Part shown: piece by piece, positions 1-7,381 of the stretch | Layout of the letters: every line of letters begins with the position of its first letter | Numbering within the stretch: position 1 is the first letter of the stretch | Translations under genes and position numbers: made by a program | DNA from: an uncultured Lachnoclostridium sp. | Lineage (GTDB): Bacteria; Bacillota; Clostridia; Lachnospirales; Lachnospiraceae | Direction of reading: 5' to 3' | NCBI GenBank assembly: GCA_948330435.1 | Contig: CAOJBY010000037.1 | Location: 1-27,740 of the forward strand | DNA: 27,740 nucleotides | The notes under the pieces: model-generated | The model's database searches: none | Told to the model about the DNA's origin: nothing | The model's input: only the letters and a program-made list of their open reading frames with translations

Positions 1-40
1 GGCTTTTCCATATCCGTGTTCGGACGGATATGGAAAAGCC
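1..40. repeat. Perfect 17-bp inverted repeat at window edge
   Basis: Bases 1-17 and 24-40 are exact reverse complements around a 6-base loop. It lies about 80 bp past the stop of the leftward histidine kinase, so it could end that transcript, but any U-tract would be outside the window. The arm motif GATATGGAAAA also occurs near 5607 and 6200, so it may instead be a copy of a dispersed palindromic repeat. Bases 41-120 hold no gene that I can support. Confidence 0.6.
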
Positions 41-120
41 TGTCTGCCGCTGTCCGTGTGAACTGTCTTGGCTTCGGATTTACGATTGTGGAAGTGTCAA
101 CTGCTGTGGCTTTGGATCCA

Positions 121-1233
121 TCATCGTGGGGGTTGGACTTTAAAAGAAGCTATCGCTGTGGCTCCGCATCCTTTTTCGTTTGTAAGCGTGAGTGTTCCTC
201 CATGCTTCTGGCATAGGATCTGGCTGCTGTACAGGCCCATGCCGAAGTGTGCGGTGTCTTCTGTGAGCTTTCCAAAGGGCTTGGGGCCGTCCTGGATGAG
301 CTTTGGAGGGTAGCCGGGGCCATTGTCTGTGATGGAGATGAGTAAAAGGGATTCCTGTTGTTCCAGGCGAATTGTAAGTTTGCTTTTTGCAAATCGGGCT
401 GCATTTCCTATGAGATTTTCTGCTATGGTCAGGAAGATTCCGTGATCTAACTCTACGGTTCCCTTGTCTGGTGCGGTGATGGTGAGATCCAGGGGACCCG
501 CTAAAAGCTTTGCGGTGGCTTCCAGTTCGGAACGCAATATTTGATAAGTGCATTCGGTGGTTCGCACGGGCATTTGTTCTAATCGCTGTATGCTGCTCAT
601 GGCTTCTACATACTGCTCAATCCGGGCTGTGTAGGTTTCCAGCCGGTCGATGGCCTGTGGGTCTGCCGTGCCCTGCCGGAGTAATTTTATGGTGCCCTTT
701 AGGACGGTGATTGGGTTGCGTAGATCATGGGAAAAGGCGGCATTTAATCTTTTTCGCTCTTCTGCCTGCCGCCATAGCTCCTGATTTGATTTTAATAGTT
801 CTTCCCGCATGGTATCAAAGGCCGTGCACAGGCGGCCTAGTTCATCCTGTGAACGGACCGGCATGGAAAAGTTCAGATCGTGATTTCCTATCCGTGTGAT
901 GCCGTTTTGCAGTGCGGCAATGGGCTGTTTTAGCTTGATGTGGTAATATAAGATGCAGGACAGGGCCAGACCGCCCATTGGGATGAGGATGCAGGATGCA
1001 AGTTCAATAAGATCCAGGAGCAACAGGATGCGTTCCTGGGATGGTGTGGGTTCTTCCAGCCGGACTACGGAGCCATCTGCTATGGAAATAGACAGCCCGC
1101 CAGTGGGATAGGTGCTGCTAATGGAATTGCACGCCATTAAGACTATCCCCAACAGCAGGAGGGACAGCAGGACGCAGGAGACAGACAGGATGAGAAAGGA
1201 TTTCCGAAGTCCTGCATTTTTCAGCCATTCCAT
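121..1233 (-). CDS. Two-component sensor histidine kinase
   Basis: This is a membrane sensor kinase of 370 residues. Two transmembrane segments (about residues 13-35 and 72-98) frame a short extracytoplasmic loop of only some 35 residues, followed by a HAMP-like region (about 99-150). The phosphoacceptor is His169 in AFSHDLRNP. An N-box (ENLIGNAARF) and a G-box (DNGPGYP) mark the ATPase domain. I chose the ATG at 1233: it follows a GGGGGT-type ribosome site and overlaps the last 13 bases of the regulator gene, so translation is probably coupled. An in-frame TTG at 1251 is possible. The small sensor loop resembles intramembrane-sensing kinases, often linked to envelope stress or peptide resistance, but no transporter is adjacent and the signal is unknown. 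Confidence 0.93.
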   Translation of the reverse strand: MEWLKNAGLRKSFLILSVSCVLLSLLLLGIVLMACNSISSTYPTGGLSISIADGSVVRLEEPTPSQERILLLLDLIELASCILIPMGGLALSCILYYHIKLKQPIAALQNGITRIGNHDLNFSMPVRSQDELGRLCTAFDTMREELLKSNQELWRQAEERKRLNAAFSHDLRNPITVLKGTIKLLRQGTADPQAIDRLETYTARIEQYVEAMSSIQRLEQMPVRTTECTYQILRSELEATAKLLAGPLDLTITAPDKGTVELDHGIFLTIAENLIGNAARFAKSKLTIRLEQQESLLLISITDNGPGYPPKLIQDGPKPFGKLTEDTAHFGMGLYSSQILCQKHGGTLTLTNEKGCGATAIASFKVQPPR

Positions 1234-1892
1234 CGATAACCGCACCCCCAAACCGTATCAATATAGCTGTGAAGCGTACAGGCCGCCAGCTTCGCCCGGA
1301 TTTTCCGAATGTGCTCCATGATCGTGTCGCTGCTGCCCTCGCCGTCAAGCCCCCACACGCTCTCATAAATCCGTTCCCGGTCAAATACCTGGCCCGCATT
1401 CAGGGAGAGCAGCTCTACAATGTCGAATTCTTTTTTGGATAAGGCTACCGGCTCGCCGGACACCGTGACGGTCCGGGCGGAATAGTCAATGGCCAGGTCG
1501 CCAAAGAAGCTGACTGCCGCCTTATTCCTGTGACGCTGCTCCCGTCTGAGGTGTGCGGCAACTCTCGCCCCCAATTCGTCCAGGTCAAAGGGCTTGATGA
1601 TGTAATCGTCCCCGCCGGCCTGAAAGCCGATGATTTTATCCGCCGACTCTACCCTTGCCGTCAGAAACAGAATGGGGCAGGCGATATGCTCCCGAATCTT
1701 CTGGCAAAGGGTCAGCCCGTCCAGATCGGGCATATTGATGTCCAGGAGAATCAGATCCGGCTGCTTTGCCAGCTTTTGCAGTGCTTCTTTTCCGCCGTAA
1801 GCGGTCAGCACTTCATACCGGGAGGAAAAGTAACTGACCATGATCTCTACGATTCCCGGTTCATCATCTACAATGAGAAGTCTCTGTTTCAT
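1221..1892 (-). CDS. OmpR/PhoB-family response regulator
   Basis: This 223-residue DNA-binding response regulator pairs with the kinase that follows it. The receiver (about 1-115) has the acidic pair Asp9/Asp10, phosphoacceptor Asp51, Thr78 and Lys100 in YIIKPF. A winged-helix domain (about 128-223) ends in the usual GCGYRW motif. Its start codon shares one base with the ychF stop (TAATG), so it is translated from the ychF transcript, and it overlaps the kinase at its 3' end. The tight ychF-regulator-kinase arrangement suggests co-expression with a housekeeping GTPase gene rather than a dedicated promoter. Target genes cannot be deduced. Confidence 0.95.
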   Translation of the reverse strand: MKQRLLIVDDEPGIVEIMVSYFSSRYEVLTAYGGKEALQKLAKQPDLILLDINMPDLDGLTLCQKIREHIACPILFLTARVESADKIIGFQAGGDDYIIKPFDLDELGARVAAHLRREQRHRNKAAVSFFGDLAIDYSARTVTVSGEPVALSKKEFDIVELLSLNAGQVFDRERIYESVWGLDGEGSSDTIMEHIRKIRAKLAACTLHSYIDTVWGCGYRWNG

Positions 1893-2989
1893 TACACGTT
1901 AAACCGGAAGAGGATGACATCCCCGTCCTTTACCACGTACTCCTTGCCCTCCAGTCCCACCAGACCTTTTTCTTTGGCTGCGGAATAGGAACCGCAATCC
2001 AGGAGATCCTGATAGTTCACGACCTCTGCCCGGATAAATCCTCGCTCAAAGTCGGAATGGATCTTTCCTGCCGCCTGGGGTGCCTTGGTTCCTTTCTTGA
2101 TGGTCCAGGCCCGGGTCTCCGTCTCCCCTGCCGTCAGGAAGCTTAAAAGGCCCAGAAGACTGTAGCTTGCCCGAATGAGCTTTTCAAGTCCGGATTCCTT
2201 AAGCCCTAAGTCCTCCAGGAACATGCTTTTTTCCTCGTCGTCCAGCTCCGCAATCTCCTGTTCAATCTGTGCACAGATTACAAAGACCTCATTGCCGTAT
2301 TCTTTCGCAAACCGGCGGACCTCCTGTACATGGACGTTAGATGCCCCGTCGTCTGCCAGATCGTCCTCGGCCACATTTGCCGCAAAGATCACCGGCTTGG
2401 CGGTCAACAGATTGTAGCTTGCAAGCCACTCCTGCTCGTCCTCGTCCTCTGTCTCAAAGCCTGCCGCCATCTTGCCGTCCTCCAGCCATGCCTTGATGCG
2501 GTTGAGAAGCTCAAGCTCTTTTGCCAGGGTCTTGTCGTTCCGTGCACCCCGGACGGTCTTGGAGATTCTGCGTTCCAGGATCTCAATATCGGAAAAAATC
2601 AGCTCCAGATTGATGGTCTCGATGTCACGCAAGGGATCGATGCTGCCGTCCACATGAACTACGTTGCTGTCCTCAAAGCAGCGGACTACGTGGACGATGG
2701 CATCCACCTCACGGATATTTGCCAGGAACTGATTGCCCAGTCCCTCGCCCTTGGATGCTCCCTTTACCAGGCCTGCGATGTCTACGAACTCAATGACAGC
2801 CGGGGTGATTTTGGCTGAATCGTACAGGGCTGCCAAGAGTCCCAGACGCTCGTCCGGTACGGCTACCACGCCTACATTGGGATCGATGGTGCAGAATGGA
2901 TAGTTGGCGGATTCGGCTCCGGCCTTGGTTAGTGAGTTGAAAAGGGTGCTTTTTCCTACGTTGGGGAGACCCACGATGCCTAGTTTCAT
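1892..2989 (-). CDS. ychF: Redox-regulated ATPase/GTPase YchF (OLA1 family)
   Basis: YchF is an Obg-superfamily P-loop protein that binds ribosomes and, unlike most relatives, prefers ATP. The 365-residue length is normal. The G1 loop GLPNVGKS is at residues 7-14, DIAGLVKG forms the G3 region, and the usual NKxD is replaced by NVAE, the family signature behind the altered nucleotide preference. The C-terminal TGS domain is evident in ETRAWTIKKGTKAPQAAG and FERGFIRAEV. The AAGGAG ribosome site sits about 12 bases before the ATG, slightly far. It is the first gene of a run with the response regulator and kinase. A possible -10 (TATGAT) lies upstream, but I see no convincing -35. Confidence 0.97.
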   Translation of the reverse strand: MKLGIVGLPNVGKSTLFNSLTKAGAESANYPFCTIDPNVGVVAVPDERLGLLAALYDSAKITPAVIEFVDIAGLVKGASKGEGLGNQFLANIREVDAIVHVVRCFEDSNVVHVDGSIDPLRDIETINLELIFSDIEILERRISKTVRGARNDKTLAKELELLNRIKAWLEDGKMAAGFETEDEDEQEWLASYNLLTAKPVIFAANVAEDDLADDGASNVHVQEVRRFAKEYGNEVFVICAQIEQEIAELDDEEKSMFLEDLGLKESGLEKLIRASYSLLGLLSFLTAGETETRAWTIKKGTKAPQAAGKIHSDFERGFIRAEVVNYQDLLDCGSYSAAKEKGLVGLEGKEYVVKDGDVILFRFNV

Positions 2990-3067
2990 ATATTTTCACA
3001 TCTCCTTGGTATTTTTATTTCAGAAAAACCTGAATGTCACGTTAGAGTGTATCATAAAAAGTGGGAA

Positions 3068-3104
3068 AAGTAAATTGAGAGTATATATTTGCTCAAATTT
3101 ACTT
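3068..3104 (-). terminator. Possible AT-rich terminator of the PBECR4-like gene
   Basis: On the - strand AAGTAAATTTGAG and CTCTCAATTTACTT pair almost fully (one bulge) around a ~10-base AT loop and are followed by TTTTCCC. The stem includes the stop codon of the upstream gene. The stem is AT-rich, so strength is uncertain. Confidence 0.45.
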
Positions 3105-3746
3105 TATGTAGGTGCTGTCAATTTTATTTTTTATGTCATCTGAAAATTGTATCTTTGAAAAAATATCTTTTGTTTTTTCATAAACAAGCTGATCATATTT
3201 TTCAACACCAATCTTCTTTTTCATTATCAAGAAAATGGAACATGGCGAAGCACAGAAATCCGTAATTTTCCTGTTCATCACAGTAACCGGAATCGGTAAC
3301 CTTTGATTCCTTTTATCCAATCCCATAACCGTCTGTGAATTTCCAATTCCCATAGAAAAACGGTTTTTTAATGATTCCAAATCCTTTTTTCCAATCTTGT
3401 ATATTTTCGCAGAGTACAGATCAATCGCTTGGGGAAGTACTTCAATCTTAGAAGATGTTGTCTTCATATTTTCAGAGGGAACAATATCTTTCATTGTAAC
3501 ATCACCAGCTAGACATTTTGTATAGAACAGTTCTGCCCCTTTTGGATATTTTACTCCTGCCAAATGTTGAAAATGACTTGATTCTGCCATAAACTCATAA
3601 GCTTCATAAGGCAACGTCTTGGATCTTGAATACACCACCAATATGTCACAACCAACATATCGATCATAAATTTGTGCTGCACATTGCAAATTTCTTTTTA
3701 TCAAACTTTCTTTTAAAATTTTAATTTCTTGTATTCTTATTCCCAT
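3099..3746 (-). CDS. PBECR4-like putative nuclease-domain protein
   Basis: This 215-residue soluble protein has no signal peptide or membrane segment. The FQHLAGVKYPKGAELFYTKC block followed by LAGDVTMKDI and a later KIEVL resembles, from memory, the PBECR4 group (phage Barnase-EndoU-colicin-RelE-like nucleases), where an F-x-HLTGV motif precedes an FY-x-K-x-L helix; this match was not searched. Catalytic residues cannot be assigned with certainty; the His of FQHLAGV is a candidate. The start has a good site (AGGAAG, 5 bases before the ATG). The gene is visibly richer in A and T than its neighbours, lies just past a strong terminator that ends a hairpin-rich RNA, and sits inside a bordering direct repeat, all suggesting acquisition as a small cassette. 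It could be a toxin-like or phage-derived enzyme; function is unproven. Confidence 0.75.
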   Translation of the reverse strand: MGIRIQEIKILKESLIKRNLQCAAQIYDRYVGCDILVVYSRSKTLPYEAYEFMAESSHFQHLAGVKYPKGAELFYTKCLAGDVTMKDIVPSENMKTTSSKIEVLPQAIDLYSAKIYKIGKKDLESLKNRFSMGIGNSQTVMGLDKRNQRLPIPVTVMNRKITDFCASPCSIFLIMKKKIGVEKYDQLVYEKTKDIFSKIQFSDDIKNKIDSTYIK

Positions 3747-3765
3747 TTTTTCTTCCTAATGCACA

Positions 3766-3795
3766 GTAAAAAAGGGTTGCCATAGACAACCCTTT
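3766..3795 (-). terminator. Intrinsic terminator between hairpin RNA and PBECR4-like gene
   Basis: On the - strand AAAGGGTTG and CAACCCTTT form a 9-bp stem with a 7-base loop, followed at once by a U-tract (TTTTTT). It ends the RNA starting near 4005. The PBECR4-like start codon is about 20 bases further on, so that gene depends on read-through or an unseen promoter. This matches attenuator-type control. Confidence 0.85.
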
Positions 3796-4005
3796 CCACA
3801 TTTCAAAATAATATGCAGTTTTATCGTCGTCCGCCGACTAGCTTGTGACAAGCAAGATTTATTTTACTACTTTCTCAAGTAGGTTCCAGCCCCTACGTCT
3901 GTATGATTGCAATGATTTTTTTACATTAGCTGCATAATCTAATGGTGAACGCTCCTTATTCACATAACAAGGATAATATAATCCTTGGGCACTGAACCTC
4001 TGTTC
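3766..4005 (-). ncRNA. Candidate ~240 nt structured RNA made of consecutive hairpins
   Basis: Transcription from the promoter at 4012-4040 would start at 4005, exactly on the first base of a hairpin. Perfect short stems then follow nearly without gaps: 3994-4005, 3968-3987 (7 bp), 3945-3963 (AAGGAG in its loop), 3925-3943, 3879-3896, 3867-3882 (GAGA tetraloop), 3841-3853 and 3826-3838, ending in the terminator. Stems 3879-3896 and 3867-3882 share bases 3879-3882, so they exclude each other, as in a switch. It lacks the tandem repeats of classical type III antitoxin RNAs. Size, density of hairpins and host would also fit the raiA-class RNA of Clostridia; I could not test this. A 50-codon frame inside it (3859-4011) has its ATG upstream of the predicted transcript start. 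Confidence 0.65.
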
Positions 4006-4011
4006 AATCAT

Positions 4012-4040
4012 ATTATATACGATATTATCCAAAAAGTCAA
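4012..4040 (-). promoter_or_regulatory. Strong sigma-A-type promoter of the hairpin RNA
   Basis: On the - strand TTGACT (4035-4040) is separated by exactly 17 bases from TATAAT (4012-4017). The predicted +1 is 4005. Confidence 0.75.
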
Positions 4041-4143
4041 TGGAAATAATTGTAAATAAAGTATTTGCTCAAACCATTTGTTTTTCAACATCATATTATC
4101 ATTTAGCTATTTTTCTGTCAATCAAATTTTTCTTCCCGTCATG

Positions 4144-5274
4144 CTATCCTCTCAGCTTCTCCGCAAAATCCGCCATAGCCTCGGAAATCTTAATCTCCTG
4201 CGGACAGACCGCCTCGCAGCTTCTGCACCCCACACATGCCCCCGGCTTTTTCTCCTCCGGCTCCGCCGAGAGTGCCATGGGAGCAAGGAAACCTCCTCCC
4301 GTAAAGCAATGCTCATTGTACAGGCCAAGAAGCTTCGGAATGTCCAGCTCCTGTGGACAGTGGCTGACGCAATAATGACAGGCCGTACAGGGCAGCGTCC
4401 CTCCGAGAAGACCGTCGGCAATCTTAAGAAGCGTCTCCATCTCCTGCTCACTCAAAGGCTTCTCGGTCTCAAACGTATGTACATTCTCCTTAAGCTGTGT
4501 CAAATCCGACATGCCGGAAAGAATCATGGTCACCTCCGGGAGCGTCTGCAGGAAACGAAATGCCCAGGCCGGGATCTTTTCCTCCGGACGAAGAGCCAGA
4601 AGCTTTCCCTCGTCATCATCCGAAAGCTTCGCAAGTCTTCCTCCCCGCAAAGGCTCCATCACCCACACCGGAAGCTTCCACTCTTTCAAAAGCTCAACCT
4701 TGCCCCTAGCATTCTGGAAATTCCAATCCAGGTAGTTAAGCTGAATCTGGCAGAATTCCATCTCACTTCCATAGGCATCCAAAAAACGTTTCATAACCTC
4801 CACACTTCCATGGGCGGAAAATCCCAGATGCCGGATACGTCCCTTTCTCTTCTGCTCCACCAGATAATCAAAAATCCCGTACTTCCGATCCAGATAAGCG
4901 TCAATATTCATCTCACACACATTGTGAAACAGATAAAAATCAAAATACTCCACACCACATTTTTCAAGCTGCTTTTCAAAAATCTCCTCCACCTTATCCA
5001 TATTCGACAGGTCATATCCCGGAAACTTTGTAGCCAGGTAATACTTCTCCCTGGGATATTGAGACAATACCTTTCCCATCACAAGCTCCGAATTGCCATT
5101 GTGATAGCCCCAGGCCGTGTCATAATAATTAATCCCCTGCTCCATGGCATAATCCACCATCTCCTTTGCAGCAGTCTCATCAATCCTGGCATCATCCCCG
5201 TCCACCACAGGCAGACGCATGGCTCCCATACCGAGAGCGGACAGCTTCATATCCTGAAAATCCCTGTAAACCAT
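4144..5274 (-). CDS. Aldo/keto reductase with C-terminal 2[4Fe-4S] ferredoxin domain
   Basis: This 376-residue cytoplasmic oxidoreductase joins a TIM-barrel aldo/keto reductase (about 1-285) to a bacterial ferredoxin tail. The catalytic tetrad is visible as Asp52, Tyr57, Lys83 and His117. Two CxxCxxCxxxCP clusters, Cys296-299-302-306 and Cys347-350-353-357, bind two [4Fe-4S] centres. This class is common in Clostridia and probably accepts electrons from a cofactor or protein partner; the substrate is unknown. The ATG at 5274 is preferred because the AAGGGG site lies 9 bases before it; the ATG at 5280 is too close and the frame opens as far as 5331. The gene is divergent from merR and has a MerR-type promoter, so expression is probably induced by the regulator's ligand or stress. 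Confidence 0.93.
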   Translation of the reverse strand: MVYRDFQDMKLSALGMGAMRLPVVDGDDARIDETAAKEMVDYAMEQGINYYDTAWGYHNGNSELVMGKVLSQYPREKYYLATKFPGYDLSNMDKVEEIFEKQLEKCGVEYFDFYLFHNVCEMNIDAYLDRKYGIFDYLVEQKRKGRIRHLGFSAHGSVEVMKRFLDAYGSEMEFCQIQLNYLDWNFQNARGKVELLKEWKLPVWVMEPLRGGRLAKLSDDDEGKLLALRPEEKIPAWAFRFLQTLPEVTMILSGMSDLTQLKENVHTFETEKPLSEQEMETLLKIADGLLGGTLPCTACHYCVSHCPQELDIPKLLGLYNEHCFTGGGFLAPMALSAEPEEKKPGACVGCRSCEAVCPQEIKISEAMADFAEKLRG

Positions 5275-5298
5275 AACCATATTCCCCTTTCCAAGTAT

Positions 5299-5328
5299 TT
5301 GACTTCTTGTCATAGTCTCTGTTATAAT
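5299..5328 (+). promoter_or_regulatory. Probable merR promoter
   Basis: TTGACT (5299-5304), an 18-base spacer and TATAAT (5323-5328) with an upstream TG (extended -10). It points to merR, giving a leader of about 350 nt that runs through the operator palindrome and the long inverted repeat. Confidence 0.55.
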
Positions 5329-5354
5329 CATAACATCAGTTAAACTGTAATAAC

Positions 5355-5385
5355 ATTATAAAACTTAAAGTTAACTTTAAGTCAA
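5355..5385 (-). promoter_or_regulatory. MerR-type promoter and operator of the aldo/keto reductase
   Basis: On the - strand TTGACT (5380-5385) and TATAAT (5355-5360) are separated by 19 bases rather than 17. The spacer lies in a perfect 20-bp palindrome, ACTTAAAGTTAACTTTAAGT (5363-5382). An over-long spacer filled by a dyad is the hallmark of promoters that MerR proteins activate by DNA distortion, and a MerR gene lies next to it on the other strand. Confidence 0.85.
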
Positions 5386-5426
5386 GAGAAATCGACTAAA
5401 CACCATACAAAAAACGGCTTAACAAT

Positions 5427-5658
5427 AATGGTTTGGACGGGCGGCGGCAGTGGGGGCGGGCGGAATTTTCCGATATCAGGTGTCCGGCTGTTCACAAACA
5501 TGCTGTCTGACTTGGGCGGACATTATCGGAACAGAAACAGTTTTCTCAAAAGCTTCAAGATAATGTACGACCAAGGCAGACCGTATGTACGTGAACCGTC
5601 CGAACACCGATATGGAAAATTCCGCTCGCCCCCACTGCCGCCGTCCGTCCAAACCGTT
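5427..5658. repeat. 232-bp imperfect inverted repeat (MITE-like)
   Basis: The outer ~105 bases of each side are imperfect reverse complements centred at about 5543, with the best match in the outermost 45 bases (GGTTTGGACGG, GCGGCGGCAGTGGGGGCG and GCGGAATTTTCC blocks). Composition is GC-rich and unlike the adjacent AT-rich promoter region. No transposase is encoded. As RNA it would fold into one long hairpin inside the merR leader. It looks like a non-autonomous mobile repeat; target-site duplication is not clear. Confidence 0.8.
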
Positions 5659-5688
5659 ACGTTTTCCAATCATTTACGAGGTATCACC

Positions 5689-6150
5689 ATGTTTTACACC
5701 GTAGGAGAAATCGCAAAAAAACTAAACATTCCGCCCTCCACCTTACGCTACTACGACAAAGAGGGCCTGCTGCCCTTTGTAGAGCGTTCCAGCGGCGGCA
5801 TCCGCATGTTCAGCGACAGAGACTTCGAATCCCTGTCCGTCATTGAATGTCTGAAAAAAACCGGAATGTCCATCAAAGATATCAAGCAATTCATGGAATG
5901 GTGCGAAGAGGGCGATTCCACTATCCCCAAACGGCTATCCCTGTTCCGCCATCAAAAAGAACAGGTTTTATCCCAGATAGCCCAACTCCAGGAAACCCTG
6001 GCAATCCTGGACTACAAACAATGGTACTATGAAACCGCCCAAAAAGCCGGAACCTGTGCCATCCACGAAACCCTGTCCCCCTCCGACATCCCTGAACACT
6101 TTCAAGGCATCCAGCAAAAACTAAAGCAGACCCCAACCGAAGATTCCTAA
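5689..6150 (+). CDS. MerR-family transcriptional regulator
   Basis: This is a 153-residue dimeric regulator. The winged helix-turn-helix occupies about 1-70 (YTVGEIAKKLN, STLRYYDKEGLLP, GGIRMFSDRD), followed by a long dimerisation helix (about 80-120) and a short C-terminal effector region. It lacks the paired cysteines of metal sensors. I chose the ATG at 5689: GAGGT lies 6 bases before it and the protein then begins as the family does, although the frame stays open upstream through the inverted repeat. It most likely controls the divergent aldo/keto reductase through the 19-bp-spacer promoter; such MerR proteins next to aldo/keto reductases usually respond to electrophiles or redox stress, but here that is inference. 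Confidence 0.93.
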   Translation: MFYTVGEIAKKLNIPPSTLRYYDKEGLLPFVERSSGGIRMFSDRDFESLSVIECLKKTGMSIKDIKQFMEWCEEGDSTIPKRLSLFRHQKEQVLSQIAQLQETLAILDYKQWYYETAQKAGTCAIHETLSPSDIPEHFQGIQQKLKQTPTEDS

Positions 6151-6246
6151 TCTGCTTCAAAAAAACAACTAACCCAAAATCAGAGAGATTGAAAACACAG
6201 GATATGGAAAAGTCTCCCGGCTTATTTTCCGGCTCTCCCGTCCGTC

Positions 6247-7380
6247 CTACATCAAAATATTCCGAAAATCATTAAACATCACAAACACCATCAGAGCCAT
6301 CAAAACCATCAGCCCCACAAAGTGCACCATTCCCTCTTTCTCCGGATCAATCCCTTTCCCCCGAATCGCTTCCAAAAACAAGAACACCAATCGTCCGCCA
6401 TCCAGTGCCGGTAAAGGCAAAAGATTCATAACTCCAAGATTCGCCGTAAGCAAAATAGAGATGTAAAGCATATTCAGCCAAACATAAAAAGCTCCGTCCG
6501 TTCGGCTGCTCTCATAAGTATCCCCAATGGCATTCACAATTCCCACAGGACCGGAGATATCCTCCGCCCCCACACTGCCACTAATCAGCATCCCGAGACT
6601 CTTAATCGTGGTAGAGATCCAATACTTCACCTCATAAGCACTATAGCCAATGGTCTTAAGAATATTCCCTTTCGTCCGAACTCCGGATCCACGGAAACCT
6701 AGATAGTACATCCCACTCTCCGACTGCTTGGGCGTAAGCGTCACCGTATGACGCTTCCCATCCCGTTCATAGGTCAACTCCACAGTCTTCCCCTGATTCA
6801 TCTGCACATACATACTGACTTCTCTGTAAACATGAATTCGGGTATTATTCATCTTAACAATCCGATCCCCAGGCTGCATACCCGCCTGTGCCGCCGGATA
6901 CCCATCCGTCAGAGCCGCCACTACCGGGGCATCATAGCCAATGCTTCCAATCACAATCAAAGACAATATAAAAGCCAGAATAAAGTTAAAAATCGGTCCG
7001 GCCGCCACTACGGAAATCCGAGTCCAGACAGACTTTGCCGCAAAGGAATCCTCCGGAATTCCGTTTACCAGCACTACCTGTCTCCTCCGGTTCTTCTCCC
7101 CGGAAAGTACATCTACAACCTCCGTCCGATCCATCATACTGCCCGGTGCATCCGTCTCCGGACTATATCCGTCTTCTCCCTCCATCATACAGGAACCTCC
7201 AAAGGGCAGGAGTTTTAAAGAATAACGGGTCTCTCCCATCTGCTTGCTTAGAATCCTCGGTCCCATACCAAGAGAAAATTCATTAACCCGAATACCTCCC
7301 CTCTTGGCCAAAAGGAAATGCCCCAGTTCATGAATAATGATAATTAAACTAAATATAATCAATGCAAGTATGATTTTCAA
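6247..7380 (-). CDS. rseP: RIP metalloprotease RseP (site-2 protease family)
   Basis: This 377-residue integral membrane zinc protease cuts transmembrane substrates, typically anti-sigma factors or signal-peptide remnants. The zinc site HELGH is at residues 17-21 within the first membrane helix, a PDZ domain is near 170-245 (DGYPAAQAGMQPGDRIVKMN), and the second active-site motif LDGGR starts near residue 326. I chose the TTG at 7380: AGGTGG lies 4 bases before it, it follows the dxr stop by one base, and the N-terminus then matches the family; a TTG at 7398 would overlap dxr. It is the last gene of uppS-cdsA-dxr-rseP. A stretch of about 95 bp follows before the convergent merR, containing a GATATGGAAAA motif and no clear terminator. 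Confidence 0.96.
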   Translation of the reverse strand: MKIILALIIFSLIIIIHELGHFLLAKRGGIRVNEFSLGMGPRILSKQMGETRYSLKLLPFGGSCMMEGEDGYSPETDAPGSMMDRTEVVDVLSGEKNRRRQVVLVNGIPEDSFAAKSVWTRISVVAAGPIFNFILAFILSLIVIGSIGYDAPVVAALTDGYPAAQAGMQPGDRIVKMNNTRIHVYREVSMYVQMNQGKTVELTYERDGKRHTVTLTPKQSESGMYYLGFRGSGVRTKGNILKTIGYSAYEVKYWISTTIKSLGMLISGSVGAEDISGPVGIVNAIGDTYESSRTDGAFYVWLNMLYISILLTANLGVMNLLPLPALDGGRLVFLFLEAIRGKGIDPEKEGMVHFVGLMVLMALMVFVMFNDFRNILM

Positions 7381-7381
7381 C

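Noticed and set aside
3859..4011. 50-codon frame on the - strand inside the hairpin RNA
   Set aside because: Its ATG directly follows the -10 and lies before the predicted transcript start; there is no ribosome site. The hairpins explain the sequence better.
3099..4040. Classical ToxIN/CptIN/TenpIN type III system
   Set aside because: The protein lacks ToxN-like sequence and the RNA has no tandem repeats, so only the layout is similar.
4078..5343. 421-codon + strand frame
   Set aside because: It is antisense to the aldo/keto reductase, whose motifs are complete; composition is low-complexity Leu/His/Ile.
5428..5688. Longer N-terminus for MerR
   Set aside because: The added 87 residues are translated from the inverted repeat; the family start and ribosome site are at 5689.
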